Source: Gemmatimonadota bacterium
GTDB lineage: Bacteria > Gemmatimonadota > Gemmatimonadetes > Longimicrobiales > Gaopeijiaceae
Length of the DNA: 64,000 nucleotides
Assembly: GCA_022822325.1 (NCBI GenBank)
Contig: JAJEBW010000048.1
Coordinates: 62,001-126,000 of the forward strand
Direction: 5' to 3'
Shown here: piece by piece, positions 34,246 to 41,865 of the stretch
Numbering within the stretch: position 1 is the first letter of the stretch
How the letters are laid out: each line of letters starts with the position of its first letter
Made by a program: the position numbers and the translations under genes
Notes under the pieces: model-generated
Seen by the model: only the letters and a program-made list of their open reading frames with translations
Told to the model about the DNA's origin: nothing
The model's database searches: none

Positions 34246-35247
34246 ATGTTCGTGGATTCGGTCACGATCGAGGTTCGCGGGGGAAGCGGGGGAGCCGGTG
34301 CGGAGGCCTTTCGGCGCGAGAAGGGGGTGCCGCGCGGCGGACCCTCGGGTGGGGACGGGGGAAGGGGGGGCGATGTGCGGCTGCGGGTGGATCCCGGGCT
34401 GACCACACTCAGCGACTACCGCTACCGCCGGCATCACCGGGCAGACCGGGGCCGGCACGGCGAGGGGTCGAACCGGACCGGCCGGAGCGGGGCCGACCTG
34501 GAGCTGCGCGTTCCGCCCGGAACGATCGCCTTCGACCACGGGACAGGAGCCGCGCTGGGGGAGTTGGTGGATGCGGGCCACACCCTGGTGGTTGCGAAGG
34601 GGGGGCGGGGCGGTCGGGGGAATGCGCGCTTCACCTCGGCCACGCGGCAGGCGCCGCGGCGCTGGGAGAGCGGCGAAGAGGGCGAAGAGCGGATCGTTCG
34701 TCTCGAACTCAAGCTGCTGGCGGACATCGGGCTCGTGGGGGAACCGAATGCGGGCAAGTCCACCCTCCTCGCGCGGATCAGCGGGGCGACCCCGAAGATC
34801 GCGGCATACCCCTTCACGACCCTGACCCCGAAGCTCGGCGTCGTGGAGCTGCCGGACTACCGCTCCTTCGTGGTGGCCGACATTCCCGGCCTGATCGAGG
34901 GCGCCCACACCGGCCGGGGGCTGGGCCACCGCTTCCTGCGCCACATCGAGCGCACCCGCGCCCTGGCGATCCTCCTGCCTCTTGACGACGACGATCCCGC
35001 CGCCACCCTCGCCGGACTGCGCCGCGAGCTGGAGGCCTATTCCCCGGGATTGGCCGAACTGCCGTGGGCGGTGGTCTTCTCCAAGGCGGATCTGCGCCCC
35101 GGGGACGAACCGCTGCCCGCGACCGCCGCCGGGGTGTGGGGTCGCTGGCGCCTCAGCGCGGTGACCGGAGAGGGAGTGGACGATTTCCTGGAGGGTTGCT
35201 GGCGGCAACTGCACCGGGCGGCCGCTACGGGAACCGGTGCGCCATGA
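34246..35247 (+). CDS. obgE: GTPase ObgE/CgtA
   Basis: 333 residues: a glycine-rich Obg fold (1-157, GGSGGAGAEAFRREKGVPRG) and a GTPase domain with G1 GEPNAGKST (about 161-169), G2 FTTLTPKLG, G3 DIPGLIEGAH and a G4 reading SKADL instead of NKxD. The C-terminal OCT domain is absent, as in many phyla. It acts in late 50S assembly and stress signalling. Its usual rplU-rpmA partners are not adjacent. The stop overlaps dprA in ATGA. Confidence 0.94.
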   Translation: MFVDSVTIEVRGGSGGAGAEAFRREKGVPRGGPSGGDGGRGGDVRLRVDPGLTTLSDYRYRRHHRADRGRHGEGSNRTGRSGADLELRVPPGTIAFDHGTGAALGELVDAGHTLVVAKGGRGGRGNARFTSATRQAPRRWESGEEGEERIVRLELKLLADIGLVGEPNAGKSTLLARISGATPKIAAYPFTTLTPKLGVVELPDYRSFVVADIPGLIEGAHTGRGLGHRFLRHIERTRALAILLPLDDDDPAATLAGLRRELEAYSPGLAELPWAVVFSKADLRPGDEPLPATAAGVWGRWRLSAVTGEGVDDFLEGCWRQLHRAAATGTGAP

Positions 35248-36314
35248 CGCCGGAACGCGAAGCGACGTCGGCCTTCACCCTCGCGGGACTTCCGGGAATC
35301 GGGGCGCGACGGTTTCGAGCGCTCATCGACCGCTTCGGCACGGCCGAGGCGGCCCTCGGCGCGGCTCCCGCGGCCTTTGCGGCGGCCACCGGCCTCACCC
35401 ATGCCAACCCCCTCGCCAGGCGTTCCGACGCGGCCCGGCGGGCGGCGCGCATCACCCGGCAATGCGGCGAGCTGGGCGCAAGCGTCCTGGTCTATGGCGC
35501 ACCCGGATACCCCCCCGCGCTGGGCGATCTCCCCGCCCCCCCGCCGGTGCTCTTCGTCCTGGGCCGCGCCGATCTTCTTCTGCGACGCTGCGTGGCGATC
35601 GTGGGGTCGCGGCGGGCCACCGCCTACGGACGGCGGGTCTCGCGCGGTCTGGGCGCCTCCTTCGCGCAGACGGGCCGCTGCGTGGTCTCGGGCATGGCGA
35701 TGGGAATCGATGCGGAGGCGCACCTGGGCGCGCTCCCGGGACCGACCGCCGCCGTTCTCGGGTCCGGGGTGGATGTGCCCTCGCCGCCGCGCAACCGCGC
35801 CCTCTACGGCCGGATCCTCGACGAGGGGGGCGCGATCGTCTCGGAGTTTCCGCCCGGGGCCCCCGCCGAGCCCCACCACTTCCCGCGCCGCAACCGGATC
35901 ATCGCCGCGCTCGCCCGCGATGTGATCGTCGTCGAGGCCTCGAACCGGAGCGGCGCGCTGATCACCGCCGAGATCGCCCTCGATCTGGGCCGCGACGTGC
36001 ATGCGGTCCCCGGTCCGATCGACCGCGCCACCGCGGCCGGCGCCAACCGCCTCATCGCCGACGGCGCGGGAGTCGTCCTCGAGATCGGGCCGCTGGAGGG
36101 TCCCGCGGGCGCGGAGGGCCGGCTTCCCGACGAACCCGAGCTGCGCGAACTCGTCCTGGCGTTGCCCGCCGCGCCGGTCGCGGTGGAGGAGGTGGCCGCG
36201 CGCACCGGCCGGGCCCCGGAGGCGGTGGCTCCTCTCCTGACCATCCTCGAGATCCGCGGCTTCCTGACCCCCACGCGCGACGGTCGCGTCATGCGTACGC
36301 CGGGCGGGGCATGA
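35244..36314 (+). CDS. dprA: DNA-processing protein DprA
   Basis: 356 residues: a helix-hairpin-helix-like N-terminus (LAGLPGIGARRFRALIDRFG), the Rossmann DprA/Smf core (VGSRRATAYGRRVSRGLG, SGMAMGIDAEAH, EFPPGAPAEPHHFPRRNRII, SGALITAEIALDLG), and a winged-helix C-terminus. It loads RecA on incoming single-stranded DNA during transformation. No other competence gene is in the window. ATGA overlaps join it to obgE and hemW. Confidence 0.95.
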   Translation: MTPEREATSAFTLAGLPGIGARRFRALIDRFGTAEAALGAAPAAFAAATGLTHANPLARRSDAARRAARITRQCGELGASVLVYGAPGYPPALGDLPAPPPVLFVLGRADLLLRRCVAIVGSRRATAYGRRVSRGLGASFAQTGRCVVSGMAMGIDAEAHLGALPGPTAAVLGSGVDVPSPPRNRALYGRILDEGGAIVSEFPPGAPAEPHHFPRRNRIIAALARDVIVVEASNRSGALITAEIALDLGRDVHAVPGPIDRATAAGANRLIADGAGVVLEIGPLEGPAGAEGRLPDEPELRELVLALPAAPVAVEEVAARTGRAPEAVAPLLTILEIRGFLTPTRDGRVMRTPGGA

Positions 36315-37645
36315 AGGACGCGACGGGCATGGACGGGAGCAGGGGCGAGAGCCTCCGGGGATCCGGCTCGCCGCCGAGAACGACCACCGAGATTCGCCAC
36401 CTCTATGTGCACGCCCCCTTCTGCGCCCGCCGCTGCCGCTACTGCGACTTCGCGGTCACGGTGGAGCGGAGGCCGGAGAGCGCCCGGTGGCTGCGCGCGA
36501 TCGAGGCCGAGCTGGCGTTGCTGGAGAGGGGCGGGGAGGTGCGTCTCGCCGACCGCATCGAGACCCTCTACCTGGGCGGGGGAACGCCGTCGCTCCTGGA
36601 CGCGGGAGCAGTGGCGGGGCTGGGGGGGGTGGTGGGGGCGGAACGCATGGCGGCGGACGGATTCGAATGGACCGCCGAGGCCAATCCCGAGTCCTTCCAA
36701 AGCGAAACCGCGCGCGCCTGGGCCCGGGCGGGGGTCAACCGGATTTCCTTCGGGGTGCAGAGCTTCGACCCGGGGGCGCTGCGCTGGATGGGACGCCTGC
36801 ATTCGGCCGCCGACGCCAACGCGGCGATTGCGCGCGCCCGCGCGGCGGGGATCGACAATCTTTCCCTCGACCTGATCTTCGGGCTGCCGAACCCGGTGGC
36901 GCGCGACTGGCGGCGCGATCTCGATGGCGCACTTTCCCTCGCCGCGCCGCACATTTCGCTCTACGGCCTCACGATCGAAGAGGGCACCCCCCTGGCGCGG
37001 CTCCTGCGGGAGGGCCGCATCCGGCCCGCTGGCGAGGAGCGCTATCGAGACGAGTTTCTCCTGGCGGCGGAGCGCCTCGCGGCCGAAGGATACGACCACT
37101 ACGAGCTCTCCAACTTCGCGCGCCCCGGCTTCGCATCCCGTCATAACCGGGCCTGCTGGCGCGGCGCGCCCTACCTGGGATTGGGCAACGGCGCCCACAG
37201 CTTCCACGGAGGCCGCCGCCACTGGAATGAACGCGACTGGGCGCGGTACGCAACCCGAATCGAGGCGGGCGGGCTCGCGCGCAGCGGCGGCGAACGTCCC
37301 GGCCTCGGCCAGCGACGGCTCGAAAAGATCTGGCTGGCGCTGCGCACGGCGAAGGGCCTGGACCCGGCCGCGCTTCCACCCGCCGCCCTTCCCCTGCTGG
37401 GCCGCTGGCGCGCCCGAGGTCTGGCAATGGCCCGGAGCGACCGGATCCACCTCACCCCTCGCGGCTGGCTTCTCCTCGATACCCTCGCGGTGGAGCTTGA
37501 CGCGGCCTGCGCCCGTCCCGCGTCGTCCGGTTCCCCTTCGCCGAGTCGCTGCAAAAGGGGGGAAGAGGATGCCATCCGAGGTCCTCCCCCGGGCGAGGAC
37601 CGGATCCTTCCCCAATTGACGGCCACCCGCCCGCCGGGATTATGA
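36311..37645 (+). CDS. hemW: HemW-like radical SAM haem chaperone
   Basis: 444 residues. The radical SAM motif is CARRCRYCDF, followed by LYLGGGTPSLLD, FGVQSFDPGALRWMGR and YELSNFARPG, which place it in the HemW/HemN family. HemW-type members lack coproporphyrinogen oxidase activity and deliver haem; the short N-terminus and bacterial context favour HemW. About 50 C-terminal residues after LLDTLAVELD are low-complexity. The last codons contain a possible promoter for hrcA, and the stop lies in ATGA. Confidence 0.9.
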   Translation: MKDATGMDGSRGESLRGSGSPPRTTTEIRHLYVHAPFCARRCRYCDFAVTVERRPESARWLRAIEAELALLERGGEVRLADRIETLYLGGGTPSLLDAGAVAGLGGVVGAERMAADGFEWTAEANPESFQSETARAWARAGVNRISFGVQSFDPGALRWMGRLHSAADANAAIARARAAGIDNLSLDLIFGLPNPVARDWRRDLDGALSLAAPHISLYGLTIEEGTPLARLLREGRIRPAGEERYRDEFLLAAERLAAEGYDHYELSNFARPGFASRHNRACWRGAPYLGLGNGAHSFHGGRRHWNERDWARYATRIEAGGLARSGGERPGLGQRRLEKIWLALRTAKGLDPAALPPAALPLLGRWRARGLAMARSDRIHLTPRGWLLLDTLAVELDAACARPASSGSPSPSRCKRGEEDAIRGPPPGEDRILPQLTATRPPGL

Positions 37646-37646
37646 T
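37616..37646 (+). promoter_or_regulatory. Possible hrcA promoter overlapping the hemW stop
   Basis: TTGACG (37616-37621) and TATGAT (37641-37646) are near-consensus hexamers, but the 19-nt spacing is long. A perfect palindrome GGGACCCGGTCCC lies downstream at 37659-37671. No CIRCE element (TTAGCACTC-N9-GAGTGCTAA) is present, so HrcA autoregulation would need another operator. Confidence 0.4.
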
Positions 37647-37734
37647 TGATTGCACACCGGGACCCGGTCCCATCCACCGGTGCCCGGTTCATGGCACGAC
37701 GCACTGCGGACCGCTCGGGGAAGGTTGCGAATGA
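37642..37734 (+). other. Mini-ORF bridging hemW and hrcA (30 codons)
   Basis: ATG overlaps the hemW stop (ATGA, 37642-37645) and TGA overlaps the hrcA start (ATGA, 37731-37734). The predicted 30-residue peptide is rich in Cys and His (four Cys and three His; begins MIDCTPGPGPIHRCPVHG), a pattern that could bind metal. Its own ribosome-binding site is weak. It is unclear whether it is expressed. Confidence 0.4.
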
Positions 37735-38798
37735 CGGTTGTTGAACGCCCCTCCGGAGGTGGTCGGGAATCGCTGTCGGGGCGAGAGCGGAGCGTTCTCG
37801 AGGCCGTGGTCCGCACCTATGTCGAGACCGCCGAACCCGCCGGCAGCCGCACCCTGGCCCGGCGCTACGATCTCGGGGTGTCGCCGGCGACGATCCGCAA
37901 CACCATGGCCGATCTGGAGGACGAGGGCTACCTCAGTCATCCCCACACCTCGGCGGGACGGGTCCCCACCGACCTGGCCTATCGCTTCTTCGTGGACCGG
38001 CTGGTGCGGCCCGAGGCGCTGGCCCCCGAGGAGAAGATGCGCATCGAGGAGGAGATCCTCGCGGGCGCGGGAACGCTGGAGCGGATGCTCAGGAACGCGG
38101 CCCGGGCGCTGGGACTCCTCGTCAATGAGCTGGGGGTGGGATCCGCGCCGCAGTTGGACGACGCGCGCCTGCACAAGATCGACCTGATCCCGGTGTCGTC
38201 GCGGCGGGTGCTGATGGTGGTGACGATTCACTCCGGAATGGTGCGGACCGTCTATGTCGATCTGCCCGGCGAGGCCCCCGGCAAGGGACTGGATGGAATT
38301 GAACGGGTTCTGAACGAGCGGCTGGCTGGACGGACCTTCTCGGAGATCCGCCGCACCTTCGGCGCCCGCCTGCGCGACGCGGTGGAGGATCCGGCGGGAC
38401 AGGAGATCCTCAACATCTTCGTCGAATCGAGCGAAGAGCTCTTTGCCGCAAGCGCCCCCCACCCCGACGAGGTGGTCCTGGGCCGGACCTCCGCGATCGC
38501 CGGCCAGCCCGAATTCGCCTCCAACCAGCGCCTGCGCGAGCTGATCGTCCTGACCGAGCGCAAGGAGCTGCTGGCGAAGGTTCTGGGTGCGCGGGCGGTA
38601 GAGGATGGGCCCTGCGTGACGATCGGCGGCGAGCACGGACCGGAGCTGGCCGGGTTCACCCTGGTGACCTCCGGCTACCGGCTGGGGCGCCTGCGCGGAG
38701 TCCTCGGGGTGATCGGGCCGACTCGGATGCCGTACGAGAAGGTAATCGCGATCGTCGATTATACTTCGTCGCTCGTCACGCGCATGCTGGAGCCCTGA
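37731..38798 (+). CDS. hrcA: Heat-inducible transcription repressor HrcA
   Basis: 355 residues: a winged-helix N-terminus (LSGRERSVLEAVVRTYVETAEPAGSR, then VSPATIRNTMADLEDEGYL), a GAF-like middle and a C-terminal dimerisation part ending MPYEKVIAIVDYTSSLVTRML. It represses heat-shock operons with help from GroEL. GGGGAAGG lies six bases before ATG 37731. It is followed by dnaJ, but grpE and dnaK, usually between them, are absent from the window. Confidence 0.95.
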   Translation: MTVVERPSGGGRESLSGRERSVLEAVVRTYVETAEPAGSRTLARRYDLGVSPATIRNTMADLEDEGYLSHPHTSAGRVPTDLAYRFFVDRLVRPEALAPEEKMRIEEEILAGAGTLERMLRNAARALGLLVNELGVGSAPQLDDARLHKIDLIPVSSRRVLMVVTIHSGMVRTVYVDLPGEAPGKGLDGIERVLNERLAGRTFSEIRRTFGARLRDAVEDPAGQEILNIFVESSEELFAASAPHPDEVVLGRTSAIAGQPEFASNQRLRELIVLTERKELLAKVLGARAVEDGPCVTIGGEHGPELAGFTLVTSGYRLGRLRGVLGVIGPTRMPYEKVIAIVDYTSSLVTRMLEP

Positions 38799-38865
38799 CG
38801 CGGGGTCTCCGCCCGACCGGCCAGGCTCGCAACCAAAGCCCGGCAATCCCTCCAAAGACCGAATC

Positions 38866-39999
38866 ATGGCTGATTACTATTCGCTTCTCGGGGTGGCGCG
38901 CGACGCGACCCGGGACGAGATCAAGAAGGCGTACCGCAAGGCGGCGCTGCGCGATCACCCCGACCGCAATCCCGGATCGGCCGAGGCGGAAGAGCGCTTC
39001 AAGAAGGCGACCGAGGCCTGGGAGGTGCTCCGGGATCCCGAACGACGGGCCCGCTACGACCGCTACGGTCCGGAGGGCGCCCGGCCGCAGGGCGGTTTCC
39101 AGGGCGGGATGAACTTCAACGACGCGCTGGAGGTCTTCATGCGCGACTTCGGGGGGTTCGGAGACCTGTTCGGGGCGCAGCGGGGCGGCCGGTCGCGCCC
39201 CGTCCGCGGCAAGCGCGTGCAGCTTGCCCTGCCGCTGACCCTTCGCGATGTGCGCAACGGCGCGACGCGGATGGTGCAGGTGTCGGTGCTCGACCGGTGC
39301 GACACCTGCGACGGAAGCGGACGCCCCCCCGGGGCCCGGGAGCGAAGCTGTGGAAGCTGCCAGGGAACCGGCGAACAGCGCGTGGTGCAGCAGTCGGTCT
39401 TCGGGCGCTTCGTGACGGTGGCCCGTTGCTCCGAATGCCGGGGGGAGGGGCGGATCGTAACCGAGCGCTGCCACGATTGCCGCGGCGAGGGCCGGGTGCG
39501 GACGAGGCGGAAGATCCAGGTCGACGTCCCGCCGGGGGTGTCCTCGCAGAACTTCATCACGATGAGGGGCGAAGGCAATGTGGGACCGGGCGGGGGGCCG
39601 CGGGGCGACATCGTCGTGCAGCTCGAGGTGGAGGAGGATCCGCGCTTCACCCGCGACGGCAACGATCTGGCGTTGGATCTCCCCATCACCTTCGGGCAGG
39701 CGGCGCTCGGCGACCGGGTGACGGTTCCCACCCTGGAGGGCCGCAGTTGGGTGGAGGTGCCCCCGGGAACCCAGAACGGCGATGTGGTCCGCGTGGCCGG
39801 CGAAGGTGTGCCGCCTCTGAACGGGCGTCGCTGCGGCGATCTCCTGGTGCGGCTCGCGGTCTGGGTGCCGACCCACCTGACCGCCGATCAACGCCGCGTG
39901 GTCGCCGAATTGCGCGAGCTGGAGGACAACCCCCCGGAGCGGATCGACTCGGACCGCAGGCGCGGATTCTGGTCGCGGGTGCGGGAGGCGCTGGGATGA
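38866..39999 (+). CDS. dnaJ: Chaperone protein DnaJ
   Basis: 377 residues with all domains: a J domain with HPD in RDHPDRNPG (about residues 32-34), a Gly/Phe-rich linker, four zinc-finger repeats (CDTCDGSG, CGSCQGTG, CSECRGEG, CHDCRGEG), and the C-terminal substrate domain (GDIVVQLEVEEDPRFTRDGNDL). It stimulates DnaK ATPase. It starts 67 nt after hrcA with no obvious promoter between, so it is probably cotranscribed and under HrcA control. The C-terminus is the last housekeeping sequence before the low-GC accessory segment. Confidence 0.96.
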   Translation: MADYYSLLGVARDATRDEIKKAYRKAALRDHPDRNPGSAEAEERFKKATEAWEVLRDPERRARYDRYGPEGARPQGGFQGGMNFNDALEVFMRDFGGFGDLFGAQRGGRSRPVRGKRVQLALPLTLRDVRNGATRMVQVSVLDRCDTCDGSGRPPGARERSCGSCQGTGEQRVVQQSVFGRFVTVARCSECRGEGRIVTERCHDCRGEGRVRTRRKIQVDVPPGVSSQNFITMRGEGNVGPGGGPRGDIVVQLEVEEDPRFTRDGNDLALDLPITFGQAALGDRVTVPTLEGRSWVEVPPGTQNGDVVRVAGEGVPPLNGRRCGDLLVRLAVWVPTHLTADQRRVVAELRELEDNPPERIDSDRRRGFWSRVREALG

Positions 40000-40051
40000 C
40001 CGGCGGGTCGGGCGCTTGCGAACCGGATCGGTGAACGTCGGCGCCTCCTCG

Positions 40052-40192
40052 CCCGTGAGATACCTTCGTCCTGATGTGCGTCTTCCGATTGCCTCGCATG
40101 AAGCGAAGCCATCTGTGGTCGTTGGGCTCAAGGACGAAGCCCTTTTGCCGCAACCCCCGTTCGATCTCGGAACGGGAATATGTCCTACGCAT
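40052..40192 (-). pseudogene. Truncated HicA-like toxin
   Basis: The frame starting ATG 40192 encodes 47 residues resembling HicA/YcfA-type RNA-binding toxins (SRSEIERGLRQKGFV, DHRWLRFMRGNRKTHIRTKV), stopping at SHG. After that the similarity ends: the frame runs on into the antisense of dnaJ until 39686, and the C-terminal part of the domain is missing. The start overlaps the stop of the upstream gene by eight bases (ATGCGTAG), as in a two-gene toxin-antitoxin operon. Most likely a remnant truncated by recombination next to dnaJ. I have not been able to check for a frameshifted tail. Confidence 0.5.
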
Positions 40193-40667
40193 CAGTGGGG
40201 AGATACCGCGATACGATGGCGTCTTGCATCCGCCGGGCTTCATCCGTCAGATCGGCAGAGTTGTCGTGCTGCATGGCGCAGGCGAGATCCTGCGCTTCCT
40301 GACGGTAGTCGGCGATCGCTTCCTTCAGAGTCTCTCCGGTACCCAACAGGCTCCACGGCTCTCGCTTCACAACGATTCCGAGCGTTTCGTCCTCTTGCCA
40401 CCTGCACCATTCGCCGTCCACGATCACATAGGGACCGAGTGCATACCGCAGGTTCTCCTGGAAGACCTGATGGTCAGGCGACGCTTTGCCGAGGTCGAGG
40501 GCAATCAACTTCTTTGCGGCCGAGATGACTCGATCAACGAATGAAGAAGGCGAGACCGGGATGTCTGCACAGTCACCGGAGGCAAGGTTCATCTGGACCG
40601 AAATCGTCAGCTTGACGTGACCAGCCGAGATGTCTTTCCGCTTCGCGATCTTCGTGGAAGCTGTCAT
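40185..40667 (-). CDS. Hypothetical protein, candidate antitoxin
   Basis: 160 residues, not recognised as a named family. The C-terminal third (ETLKEAIADYRQEAQDLA, then LTDEARRMQDAIVSRYL) resembles the helical tails of small antitoxins, and it directly precedes and overlaps the HicA-like remnant. The middle part has an aromatic-rich strand (YVIVDGEWCRWQEDETLGIVV). GGAGGA lies seven bases before ATG 40667. GC content is clearly below that of the flanking genes, suggesting transfer. Function is inferred only from position. Confidence 0.6.
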   Translation of the reverse strand: MTASTKIAKRKDISAGHVKLTISVQMNLASGDCADIPVSPSSFVDRVISAAKKLIALDLGKASPDHQVFQENLRYALGPYVIVDGEWCRWQEDETLGIVVKREPWSLLGTGETLKEAIADYRQEAQDLACAMQHDNSADLTDEARRMQDAIVSRYLPTDA

Positions 40668-41140
40668 GGCGTGTCCTCCGAGAGCGCCGATACTGCACGG
40701 TCCAGAATACCATGAAGACTTCTCAGAGCCGGCTCCCCCAGGACGAACTGGCCTTGGATGTGGACAGGTATCGGACCTGCCTTCGTGGCCTGCTCGACCT
40801 GCTCCTCGGGAGTGCAACGTAGGGAGAACCGTCATCGGCCCAGTGGATCCCCAGTTGAATTACCAGCGCAGCCAGGAGGAAAGGGGACGGACGGGAGCGC
40901 GCGGTTGGCCGGCCTCTCACGCAGGGGAGTCAGCTTGCATTGGCAACGTTGCCAAACGCTTCGCGCCCGGTGGGCCGAAGCCGCTCGCACGCGGATGTTT
41001 CCACGCGCACGGGAGCGGGGGGACGCGATGCCTGCTCGATCATGGCCGAAGAAGTTGCGGAGTGGGCATCGAAACTGCAACCTCAAGCGTTCTGAGCATG
41101 GTCCGCCACCCCTCCTTCGCCTCGCCCGCAATACCCCAAC
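40668..41140 (+). other. About 470 bp without a recognisable gene
   Basis: Neither strand holds an open frame with a credible start, ribosome-binding site and protein-like composition. The long open frame on the + strand here (from 40630) is rich in Arg, Pro, Gly and Cys and runs across the antisense of the next gene. With the toxin remnant beside it, this looks like decayed accessory DNA. Confidence 0.5.
40704..40712 (-). promoter_or_regulatory. Possible extended -10 promoter for the antitoxin-like gene
   Basis: Minus-strand TGGTATTCT (extended -10 TGn plus TATTCT) lies about 37 nt upstream of the ATG at 40667. No good -35 is seen. Confidence 0.3.
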
Positions 41141-41632
41141 CTACCCCCCTTGCCCCACTTGGGGCCCATACCGCAGCTCCGGATCCGAGAGCCCGAACCG
41201 AGACGCCATTATCAGGAGCCGTTCCGCGCGTTCGGCGTGAACGATCCAGCGGGCCACATCGGTGCGCGATTCCGGATTCACCTCCTCGGCCATTGCCGCG
41301 AGGCTGCGCCAGAGCATCGTCGCCAGCCAGGGCCGGGGCGGTCCGTCGTCCGGGTCCATCAGCACGATCCAACTGTCCAGAACCGTCTCGCCGGCGTCGT
41401 CGGCCGCAACTTCCAGCCGCGCCAACCGTCCCTCGGATTCCTCCAGCATCAGGTCGAGCAGCTCGGACGTGAGCCGGATCTGCGGGCGGCACCGGAGCAG
41501 TTCGCTTGCCAGACGCGGTTCCGAAAGCGCTCCCGGGCCGGCCCGTTGAAGGACCTCCACCACTCGCTCCACCGTGCGATTCATCTCTTCATCTTTTCCG
41601 GATCGTGGGCCGTTGCGCGGGCGAGTCACCAT
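41141..41632 (-). CDS. Hypothetical protein, winged-helix-like N-terminus
   Basis: 163 residues, family unknown. The start ATG 41632 is supported by GGGAGGAACGAAT directly upstream; an internal ATG at 41584 would give 147 residues. Residues about 17-60 (VERVVEVLQRAGPGALSEPR, LTSELLDLMLEESEGRL) look like a small winged-helix domain. A strand-rich middle (VLDSWIVLMDPDDG) and a helical C-terminus (MLWRSLAAMAEEVNPESRTD) follow. It is divergently placed upstream of mutS2. No transmembrane segment or signal is visible. Confidence 0.65.
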   Translation of the reverse strand: MVTRPRNGPRSGKDEEMNRTVERVVEVLQRAGPGALSEPRLASELLRCRPQIRLTSELLDLMLEESEGRLARLEVAADDAGETVLDSWIVLMDPDDGPPRPWLATMLWRSLAAMAEEVNPESRTDVARWIVHAERAERLLIMASRFGLSDPELRYGPQVGQGG

Positions 41633-41865
41633 ATTCGTTCCTCCCATCAGCACGGCCATCAGCAACCGGGCCCCACCGATGAACCATCCGCGAAGCTTCC
41701 CGCCGGTCCCGGCGTTGCGCTCTCCCATCGACGAGGACTTCGTGCGGTGGTTGCAGGGCATCGCGCGGCGCCGAGGGGGTCCGGCATGCCGTTGACGGCG
41801 ACCAACCGGGAGGCCTGCACCGGTCGCGGCGCCTCCACCCGGACGATCGTTCGCCGGAGTGCGGG

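Noticed and set aside
40630..41472. 280-codon + strand frame across the accessory stretch
   Set aside because: It crosses the antisense of two minus-strand genes with good ribosome-binding sites, is Cys/Arg/Pro-rich, and shows no domain.
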